DNA of 33,034 bases from Clostridiales bacterium (GTDB taxonomy: Bacteria; Bacillota; Clostridia; Christensenellales; Aristaeellaceae). The stretch covers positions 1-33,034 of the forward strand of contig JAAYLK010000043.1 of the NCBI GenBank assembly GCA_012521895.1, in the 5' to 3' direction. Positions 8,396 through 15,521 of this stretch are shown here, piece by piece. The position numbers and the translations under genes were made by a program. The notes below the pieces were generated by a model. The model was not told the origin of the DNA and made no database searches. It worked only from the letters and a program-made list of their open reading frames with translations. The first letter of the stretch is position 1. Each line of letters begins with the position of its first letter.

Positions 8396-10414
8396 GTGAA
8401 GAAAACCCTCGCTCTTTTGCTGGTGCTGCTGGCCTCCTTGCAGGCCACAAGCGCCTTTGCCGTCCAGGCCACCAGCTTTACCTACACGGTGGATGACACG
8501 ATGACCCTGGTGCGCACCCAGGACGCCTACCTGCCCGACAAGACCATCTCCAGCCTGGGGCTCAATAGCCCCGAGGACCTGTTTTTTGATGACAGCGGCC
8601 TGCTGTACATCGCCGACACCGGCAACAAACGGGTGCTGGTGTACGACAGCCTGCGCGAGCAGGTCGTGAAGGAGCTGGCCCACCCGGACTTCAGGACGCC
8701 GCGCGGCTTGTATGTGACCGAAGAAGGCCAACTGTATGTGGCCGACGCCGGCGCCAAGGCCGTCTTCCGCTTTGACGGCGACCTGGCATTGGACCACACC
8801 TTCTTAAAACCCGACACCGCCGTCTTTGCCGACACCAACTACGAACCCATGAAGGTGGCGGTGGACAAGGCCGGCAGCATCTACATCATCGGCGAGGGCG
8901 TTTATTCCGGCGTCATCCAACTAGCGCCCACCGGCGAGTTCCTGGGCTATTTCACCGTCAACCGCTCCCGCCCCTCCATCCAGCAGATCATCCAGCGCGC
9001 CCTTTTCACAAGGGAGCAGCGGGCCAACCTGGTGGATGTAGCGCCGGGCACCTTCTCCAACGTTTTTGTGGACAAGCAGGGCATCGTCTACACCACCTCC
9101 ATGGGCCTTGAGCTGGACGGCCTCAAAAAGCACGCCACCAACGGCGTCAACATGTTCGTGTCCCCGGCCTGGGGCGAGGAGGACATGCGCGATGTGACGG
9201 TGAATGGGGAGGGTGTCATCTTCGTGTCCTCGCAGCGTGGCAAGGTCACCATTTACTCCAAGGCCGGGGAGCTGGTGTTTTCCTTTGGCTCCAACGTGGC
9301 CGACTTGGACGTCTCCGGATTGTATGGCTCCCTGCCCTCCATCGCGGTCTCCCCAAATGGTGACATCTGGACGGTGGACGGGATGAAGGGCTACCTGCAG
9401 TCCTACAAGCCCACCGTGTATGCGAACACCGTTTATGAGGCCATGACCCTGTATGAGCAGGGGCGGTACAAGGATTCCCTGGAACTGTGGAACCAGGCGC
9501 TGCGGCTGAACCAGATGTCGGTGCTGGCGCACAACGGCGTGGGCAACGCCCTGTTCCATGAGGGGCAGTATGAGCAGTCCATGGGCCACTTTGAGGTGGC
9601 CGGCAACCGCCATTACTACTCCGAGGCCTTCTGGGAAGTGCGCAACGACTGGCTGCAAAAGACCCTGCCCCTGGTCGCCATCGCGCTGATCGCCCTTGTG
9701 CTGCTGGCCCTCCTCATCAGGCGCCTGGATAAAAAGAGGCATATCCGCGGCCTGTTGCGCGGAATGTGGGCAAGGCTGGCCGCCGCGCCCTTTGTGGGCA
9801 ATGTATTGTTCGCACTGACCACCGCCCGACACCCCCTGGACGGCTACTATGACCTGCGCGTCAAAAAGCGCGGCAGCCTGCCCGCGGCCACCTTCCTCTA
9901 TGCCGCCTTCTTTGTCACCTTCATCCTCTACCAGACCTCCAAGGGGTTCATCTACCAGTTCGTGCGCGTGCAGGACATCGACGTGGCCGGGCTGTCCGCG
10001 GGCTTCTTCGTGCTGCTGGGCATGTTCATTTTCTGCAACTGGCTGGTGTCCTCCATCAATGACGGGGACGGCACGCTCAAGCAGATTTACATGATTCCCG
10101 CCTATGCCCTGCTGCCGCTGCTTTTCGCCATGCTCATCAACCTGGCCCTGTCCTACGGGGTGACCTATTCCGAGTCCTTCATCCTCTCCCTGGTGGAGGG
10201 CGTGGGCATCCTGTGGTCCCTGGCGACGCTGTTTTTGGGCCTGATGACGGTGCATGATTACTCCTTCAAGGAAACGGTCAAATCCCTGCTGATGACCGTG
10301 GTGTTCATCATCATCGCCGCCCTGGTGGCGCTGATCTTCATCGTGATGGTGGAGCGCCTCTACCAGTTCCTGGGCACAATCTTCCAGGAGGTGAAACGCA
10401 ATGTCTACGCTTAA
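8396..10414 (+). CDS. NHL-propeller/TPR/Yip1 fusion membrane protein of unknown function
   Basis: This 672-residue protein starts at a GTG preceded by AAAGGAGG. Residues 1-22 are a signal peptide (ATSAFA). NHL-type beta-propeller repeats follow at about 45-335, with phrases such as SPEDLFFDDSGLLYIADTGN, GQLYVADAG and NGDIWTVDG. A TPR-like helical pair (about 343-405, ALRLNQMSVLAHNGVGNALF) comes next, then a membrane helix (about 424-441) and a C-terminal multi-helix domain of Yip1 type (about 465-660). The predicted layout puts the propeller and TPR outside the cell and the Yip1 domain in the membrane. Similar genes occur beside DUF5696 and sugar permease genes in other Firmicutes, but no function is established. 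It could organise the import complex or sense bound glycan; both are guesses. Confidence 0.8.
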   Translation: MKKTLALLLVLLASLQATSAFAVQATSFTYTVDDTMTLVRTQDAYLPDKTISSLGLNSPEDLFFDDSGLLYIADTGNKRVLVYDSLREQVVKELAHPDFRTPRGLYVTEEGQLYVADAGAKAVFRFDGDLALDHTFLKPDTAVFADTNYEPMKVAVDKAGSIYIIGEGVYSGVIQLAPTGEFLGYFTVNRSRPSIQQIIQRALFTREQRANLVDVAPGTFSNVFVDKQGIVYTTSMGLELDGLKKHATNGVNMFVSPAWGEEDMRDVTVNGEGVIFVSSQRGKVTIYSKAGELVFSFGSNVADLDVSGLYGSLPSIAVSPNGDIWTVDGMKGYLQSYKPTVYANTVYEAMTLYEQGRYKDSLELWNQALRLNQMSVLAHNGVGNALFHEGQYEQSMGHFEVAGNRHYYSEAFWEVRNDWLQKTLPLVAIALIALVLLALLIRRLDKKRHIRGLLRGMWARLAAAPFVGNVLFALTTARHPLDGYYDLRVKKRGSLPAATFLYAAFFVTFILYQTSKGFIYQFVRVQDIDVAGLSAGFFVLLGMFIFCNWLVSSINDGDGTLKQIYMIPAYALLPLLFAMLINLALSYGVTYSESFILSLVEGVGILWSLATLFLGLMTVHDYSFKETVKSLLMTVVFIIIAALVALIFIVMVERLYQFLGTIFQEVKRNVYA

Positions 10415-12773
10415 GCGCCTGCTGGCCCTGTGCCTGGTGTGCCTGTTTGCCCTGCCCGGGCTGGCGGAGGACTATGCCCCCACCAACCGCGACACCCGCT
10501 ATGAACCCGTCACAATGGACATCCCGGAACCCGATTTTGATGGCTTTGAGCCGCTGTATGAAACCGCCTCCGCGCAGTACTACTGGCGGGAGGACCGGGA
10601 CGTCATCGCCGTGTATGACAAGGAGAGCGGCTACACCTGGAAGACGGGCCTTGACACGGGCTTCCCCGCGGACATCAAGGACCAGGTAAAGCAGGCCCAG
10701 ACAGACGAGGAGAAAATCAAGGCGGCGCAGCCCCTGGAAGCCCAGCTCAACGCCCGCTACATCGGCATCGCCAACTCCCTGCTGACGGCTGAATACTATG
10801 AGGCGGAGACCATCAAGTTCATCTCCTCCGCCAGCCGCGAGGGCGCCAGCAGCGCCCTGGTGAAGCTGGACCAGCCCGGCCGGTTTGCCCTGGATGTGTC
10901 CTTTGAGGAAATCGACCTGCAGGTGAAGGTGAACATCGCCTTTGAAGACAAGGGCATTTCCTACCACATCCCCTTTGACGGCCTCAAGGGCGCGGGCCTT
11001 TCCCGCCTGGCCGCCCTGTGGATCACCCCCTTCCTGGGCGCCTCCGGCGGCGTCTCCCAGGTGTTTGACCCGCAGGCCATGGACTATGGCCCGGCCCAGC
11101 CCAAGGCCATGACCCCGGGCTATGTGCTGGTGCCCGACGGCCCGGGCGCCCTGATCCGCTTTCGGGACAACACGGTCACCTTCAAGGAGTATGTGGGGGA
11201 GGTCTACGGGGATGATTACGCCACCGCCACCTACTACTACAATGTGCTGACGGATGCCGTCAGCCTCAAGCAGCCGGTGATGCCGGTGTTTGGGATCGCC
11301 CACGGGCATGAGCAGGCCGCCTTTGTGGCCTTCGCCCGGCAGGGCGCCGAGCACATGAGCATCGTGGCCAGGCCCGAGGAAAACCTGCGCATCAAGTACA
11401 CCTGGGCCCACCCGCGCTTTGAGTACAACGCCACCTACTACAAGGTGTACAACCGCTACGGCGAGGGCTTCTTCTCCCTCATGAGCGCCCCCCTCAATTA
11501 TGACATTCAGATGACCTACCGCTTCCTGTCCGGGGCGGAGGCCACCTGGGCCGGCATGGCCCGGGCCTACCGGGCCCACCTGCGCTCAGAGGGCAGCCTG
11601 ACGGAACTTGAGGCCTCCGGCGACGACATCCCCATCCGGCTGGACTTCATCCTGTCTGACATCAAAAAAGGCCTGATCGGCCCGGAGCAGGTGGTGGTGA
11701 CCACCGCGCGGGACGCCGGCGAGATGCTGACCAAATTGAACCAGGATGGAATCAGGCGAATTTCCTCCGGCCTGATCGGCTGGCAGGACGGCGCACAGAC
11801 CCTGGCCCAGCCCGGCAGCCTGCGCTTTTACCGCGGCACCGGCGATGAGCAGGCCTTCAAAACCCTGGCCAGGGAGCAGGATGAACTGGGCACCCAGGTG
11901 GAGCTGGCGCGGGACTTTGCCAGGGTCAATGAAAAGATGGTGCGCTACAACGGCAACGCCGTGCAGCACCTGAACACCTGGTTTGTGAACACCGATTACT
12001 CCTGGCGCTACCCCAAGGCCCCGGTCACCCAGTATTCCCTGGCGCGGCCGGACGTGGCCGCGAAATGGCTGCAAAACGTGGCAAAGCGCGCGGGGCAAAA
12101 CGGCCTGGGCCTGATGGTGACAGGCCTGCCCGGGCTGCTGGTGAGCACGCACCGCTATGAAGGCCCGGAAGTCACCCGCCTGCAGGCCAAGGACCTGTTA
12201 AGGGACGCCTTCCAGACAGCCGGGCAGGACGCCAGCTTGTCTTTGGACCAGCCCAACCTCTACCTCTGGAACAGCACCCGCCGCTACCTGCAAGCGCCGG
12301 TGACCGGCTCCCAGCATGTGTTTGAAAGCGACAACGTGCCCTTCCTTCAAATGGTGCTGCAGGGCAGCATGGACGTGCACGGGCCCTACAGCAACTTCTC
12401 CTTCTACGCGCGGGAGGACATCCTGCGCATGATTGACTACCACACCTACCCCAGCTTTATCCTGTCCAGGCAGCCCGCCCACCTGCTGGTGAGCACGATG
12501 TCCGCCGACTTGTACTCCACCGAGTTTTCCCAGTATGAGCAATTGGTGAAGGACACCTACGACCAGGTGAACGCCGCGCTGGGACAGCTTGTGGGCTGGC
12601 AGTGGCAGGACAGGACGATGCTGCAGCAAGGCGTGGCGCAAAACACCTACGCGCGTGATGGGCAAATCAAACACCTCATCATCAACTACACCCACAACGC
12701 GGTGGACATCAATGGCACAAGCGTCCCGGCCCAAAACTGGACGCTTGAGGAAAGAGGCGCGCATGGCCAATAA
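10401..12773 (+). CDS. Secreted DUF5696-type protein, possibly glycosidase-like
   Basis: This is a 790-residue exported protein with a signal peptide (about 1-22, ending ALPGLA). Overall sequence and context fit the DUF5696 family: an N-terminal part with YYWREDRDVIAVYDKESGYTW, a beta-rich middle (PGALIRF, GEVYGDDY), then a segment from about residue 406 (IPIRLDFILSDIKKG) that could be a barrel-like domain. The near-terminal phrase LIINYTHNAVDINGT (about 757) resembles the closing beta-sandwich of several glycosidases. No catalytic pair can be named with certainty. The gene overlaps its predecessor by 14 bases behind AGGAGGTGA, so expression is coupled to the NHL/Yip1 protein. A role in handling extracellular glycan is inferred from the operon. 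The cysteines within the signal peptide are not in a valid lipobox. Confidence 0.75.
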   Translation: MSTLKRLLALCLVCLFALPGLAEDYAPTNRDTRYEPVTMDIPEPDFDGFEPLYETASAQYYWREDRDVIAVYDKESGYTWKTGLDTGFPADIKDQVKQAQTDEEKIKAAQPLEAQLNARYIGIANSLLTAEYYEAETIKFISSASREGASSALVKLDQPGRFALDVSFEEIDLQVKVNIAFEDKGISYHIPFDGLKGAGLSRLAALWITPFLGASGGVSQVFDPQAMDYGPAQPKAMTPGYVLVPDGPGALIRFRDNTVTFKEYVGEVYGDDYATATYYYNVLTDAVSLKQPVMPVFGIAHGHEQAAFVAFARQGAEHMSIVARPEENLRIKYTWAHPRFEYNATYYKVYNRYGEGFFSLMSAPLNYDIQMTYRFLSGAEATWAGMARAYRAHLRSEGSLTELEASGDDIPIRLDFILSDIKKGLIGPEQVVVTTARDAGEMLTKLNQDGIRRISSGLIGWQDGAQTLAQPGSLRFYRGTGDEQAFKTLAREQDELGTQVELARDFARVNEKMVRYNGNAVQHLNTWFVNTDYSWRYPKAPVTQYSLARPDVAAKWLQNVAKRAGQNGLGLMVTGLPGLLVSTHRYEGPEVTRLQAKDLLRDAFQTAGQDASLSLDQPNLYLWNSTRRYLQAPVTGSQHVFESDNVPFLQMVLQGSMDVHGPYSNFSFYAREDILRMIDYHTYPSFILSRQPAHLLVSTMSADLYSTEFSQYEQLVKDTYDQVNAALGQLVGWQWQDRTMLQQGVAQNTYARDGQIKHLIINYTHNAVDINGTSVPAQNWTLEERGAHGQ

Positions 12774-13650
12774 AAACACCAGGCGCAATGAAAACCTGAA
12801 GGGCTATGCCTTCATGGCGCCCTGGATTCTGGGCTTTCTGGCCTTCACCCTCTTCCCCTTCCTGGCCACCTTGTACCTGAGCTTCTCCAGCGTCCGCGCC
12901 ACCATCCTGGGCTATGAAATCACCTGGACGGGCCTGGAGAACTACCACACCGCCTTCTTGAAAAACACCGAGTTTGTGCCCGCCCTGGGCGAGTTTTTGT
13001 CCATGGTGCTGCCCAACACCTTTGTCATCCTGGTGGTGTCCTTCATCATCGCCTACCTGTTGGGGCGCATCAAGAAAGGCAGGGGGCTGTTCCGCACCAT
13101 CTACTTCCTGCCAGTCATCATCATGTCCGGGCCCGTGATGAGCCAGATTCTCTCCTCCTCCACCGCCATCACCGGCGCCCAGCGCCCGGCGGATGTGACG
13201 CAGCTGTTCATCTACCAGATCATCAACAACTACTCAAGGCCCCTGGCCTCTGTGTTCACCGGGGTGTTTGAAAACATCAGCACCATCTTGTGGTTCACCG
13301 GCATCCCCATCGTGCTGTTCATCAACGCCCTGCAAAAAATCAACCCCAGCATGTACGAGGCCGCGCGCATTGACGCCGCCAACGAGTGGCAAATCCTGTG
13401 GAAGATCACCCTGCCGCAGCTGAAGCCGGTCGCCCAGGTGGCCGCCATCTTCACCATCGTGCAGCTGGGCATCTCTGACCACAGCACGGTGTACACCTTG
13501 ATCAACACCGCGACGGGCAACCTGTCCGGCGGCCTGGGCTATGCCGCCACCTACGCCTGGGTATACAGCCTGCTGGTGATGGCGGTGATTGGGCTGGCCT
13601 TCCTGATTCTGCGCCAGCCCAAGGGAGGAGGCAGGACCTATGAAGAATAA
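12763..13650 (+). CDS. Sugar ABC transporter permease, pair 2, LplB/MalF type
   Basis: This is a 295-residue, six-helix permease opening with a short charged tail and the typical helix GYAFMAPWILGFLAFTLFPF. The EAA loop is present (EAARIDAANEWQILWKITLPQLKP, from about residue 198), with Ala where the family usually has Gly in the D-G-A motif. The start at 12763 is supported by GAGGAAAGAGG and gives an 11-base overlap with the DUF5696 gene; an open frame far upstream is only a shadow within that gene. It is the first subunit of a second permease pair in the same operon, so the locus may serve two ligands or chain lengths. Confidence 0.9.
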   Translation: MANKNTRRNENLKGYAFMAPWILGFLAFTLFPFLATLYLSFSSVRATILGYEITWTGLENYHTAFLKNTEFVPALGEFLSMVLPNTFVILVVSFIIAYLLGRIKKGRGLFRTIYFLPVIIMSGPVMSQILSSSTAITGAQRPADVTQLFIYQIINNYSRPLASVFTGVFENISTILWFTGIPIVLFINALQKINPSMYEAARIDAANEWQILWKITLPQLKPVAQVAAIFTIVQLGISDHSTVYTLINTATGNLSGGLGYAATYAWVYSLLVMAVIGLAFLILRQPKGGGRTYEE

Positions 13651-14566
13651 GCAAGGCATCGGCAATGACGCGCGCAAGGCCTGGGGCGTCCTGTCCAAGG
13701 CCGCCATCTACGCCCTGCTGATTGTGGTCAGCTACCTGTTTTTGGAGCCCATTGTCACCATCATCTCCAAGACCTTCATGAACGCCCAGGACATCGTGGA
13801 CCCCGCCGTGCAGTGGCTGCCCCGCAGCGTATCCCTGACCAACCTGGAGGTGGCCTCCAAGGTGCTGCGCCTGCCCCATTCGCTGCTCAACTCCATCGGT
13901 TTTTCTTCATTGCTGGCCTTTTGCCAAGTGGTGGTGTCGGCGCTGACGGGCTATGCCTTCTCCCGCTACCAGTTCCGCTTTAAAAATTTCTGGTTCATGA
14001 TGCTGCTGCTGGCCTTCATCCTGCCCCTGCCGGTGCTGATGATTCCCCGGCTGATGATGTTCACCACCGCCCAGGAAGCGATGAAAATCAGCCTGATTGG
14101 CACGCCCATTCCCCAGGTGCTGATGGCGGTGCTGGGCCAGGGCACCTATTCCACCGTGCTCATTCTGATTTTCACCAACTTCTTCAACATGATCCCCCGG
14201 GTGCTGGACGAGGCGGCGATGATTGACGGCGCCAACAGCGCCCAGGTCTTCTTCCACGTGACGGTGCGGCTATCCATCAGCACCATTTTGGTGGTCTTTC
14301 TGTTAAGCTTTGTGTGGAACTGGAATGAGACCTATGTGACGGCCACCCTGGTGCGCAGCAGCATCGAGCTGCTGCCCCACAAGCTCAACGCCTTTGACAG
14401 CCAGTTTGACTCCCTGGTGTCCGCCCAGGGAGGCGGCTTCCGCCTCAACGAGGCCTACAAGATGGCAGCCACCCTGATTGCCATCCTGCCCCTGGTGGTG
14501 CTGTACATCTTTGTGCAGAAGAAGTTTATCCAGGGCATCGAAAACGCGGGCATTACAGGAGAGTGA
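13640..14566 (+). CDS. Sugar ABC transporter permease, pair 2, MalG type
   Basis: This 308-residue protein has six membrane helices and the MalG-class pattern, including LNSIGFSSLLAFCQVVVSALTGYAFSRYQF and a C-terminal LYIFVQKKFIQGI. The EAA loop starts normally (EAAMIDGANSAQVFF, from about residue 190) but its second half reads VTVRLS, where most members have an I-x-L-P segment, so the conserved proline of the ATPase-contact loop is missing. It overlaps the preceding permease by 11 bases, behind GGGAGGAGG. It forms a transporter with that permease and an ATPase encoded elsewhere. Confidence 0.88.
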   Translation: MKNKQGIGNDARKAWGVLSKAAIYALLIVVSYLFLEPIVTIISKTFMNAQDIVDPAVQWLPRSVSLTNLEVASKVLRLPHSLLNSIGFSSLLAFCQVVVSALTGYAFSRYQFRFKNFWFMMLLLAFILPLPVLMIPRLMMFTTAQEAMKISLIGTPIPQVLMAVLGQGTYSTVLILIFTNFFNMIPRVLDEAAMIDGANSAQVFFHVTVRLSISTILVVFLLSFVWNWNETYVTATLVRSSIELLPHKLNAFDSQFDSLVSAQGGGFRLNEAYKMAATLIAILPLVVLYIFVQKKFIQGIENAGITGE

Positions 14567-14567
14567 C

Positions 14568-15521
14568 ATGAAACAATTCAAATTCCGCTTCAGCATTTTG
14601 ACCGCAGCAATCTTGTTGTTGATTGTTTTTACAGCGCAAGGAGGAAGTGAAAGCCCCATGATGGATCTGGACAGACTGCACACAGGCAGCCAGGTGTCTG
14701 ACGCCTATGTCGACCCGGACAAGCTGGCAAAAGGCACCTATGAGTATGACCGCTCACAGCTGCAATACGAACTGGTTTGGGCGGATGAGTTTGACACGGA
14801 CGGGCCGGTGGACCCCGCGAAATGGCATTTTGAGACAGGCGGCAGCGGCTGGGGCAACAACGAGCCGCAGTACTACACCAGGGGCGAAAACGCCTGGGTG
14901 GAGGACAACCACCTGGTGATTGAGGTGCGCAAGGAAGCCCGGGGCACCAACCCCTATACCTCTTCACGCATGGTGACCCGCGGCAGGGCGGATTGGCTGT
15001 ACGGCAAGTTTGAAATACGCGCCAAGCTGCCCACGGGCCTGGGCACCTGGCCTGCGCTGTGGATGATGCCCACCCATTCCACCTATGGCGGCTGGCCGCG
15101 CTCGGGCGAGATTGACATCATGGAGCACGTGGGCTATGACCAGGACCGGGTGCATGCCTCCGTCCACACAGGCGCTTACAACCATGTGATGGGCACCCAC
15201 AAGACCGCCACCATCCAGGTGCCCGGCGCCAGCGAGGATTTCCACACCTACACACTGGAATGGCTGCCCGACCAGGTCATCATCAGCGTGGACGGCAAGG
15301 AATACTACACCTACAACCCCGCGCGCTATGAGGCGGATTTCAATTACATGCAGTGGCCCTTTGACAAGCCCTTCTACCTGATTTTCAACATCGCCTTTGG
15401 CGGCAACTGGGGCGGGGCGCGGGGCGTGGACGACAGCGTGCTGCCGCAAAAAATGCTGGTGGACTATGTGCGTGTCTACCAAAGCCCGGAGATTACAAAC
15501 CTTGTAAAGGAGCAGCCATGA
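14568..15521 (+). CDS. Secreted GH16 endo-beta-1,3-glucanase (laminarinase type)
   Basis: This 317-residue protein has an N-terminal hydrophobic signal (about residues 8-23) and a single GH16 catalytic domain (about 65-312). The catalytic motif is EIDIME at 181-186: E181 as nucleophile, D183 as helper and E186 as acid/base. The extra residue between D183 and E186 is the beta-bulge form found in laminarinases and related endo-1,3-glucanases, not in lichenases, whose motif is one residue shorter. Other GH16 marks are WADEFDTDG near the start, YGKFEIRAKLPTGLGTWPALWM and FYLIFNIAFGGNWGG near the end. It should cut beta-1,3 or mixed glucans outside the cell. It starts one base after the permease stop behind AGGAGAG, with no lipobox or wall-sorting signal, so it may be released. 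Confidence 0.92.
   Translation: MKQFKFRFSILTAAILLLIVFTAQGGSESPMMDLDRLHTGSQVSDAYVDPDKLAKGTYEYDRSQLQYELVWADEFDTDGPVDPAKWHFETGGSGWGNNEPQYYTRGENAWVEDNHLVIEVRKEARGTNPYTSSRMVTRGRADWLYGKFEIRAKLPTGLGTWPALWMMPTHSTYGGWPRSGEIDIMEHVGYDQDRVHASVHTGAYNHVMGTHKTATIQVPGASEDFHTYTLEWLPDQVIISVDGKEYYTYNPARYEADFNYMQWPFDKPFYLIFNIAFGGNWGGARGVDDSVLPQKMLVDYVRVYQSPEITNLVKEQP

Noticed and set aside
10401-10470. Possible lipobox in the DUF5696 signal peptide (cysteines at residues 11 and 14)
   Set aside because: The cysteines fall inside the hydrophobic core with too short a stretch before them, and a good signal peptidase I site (GLA) follows.
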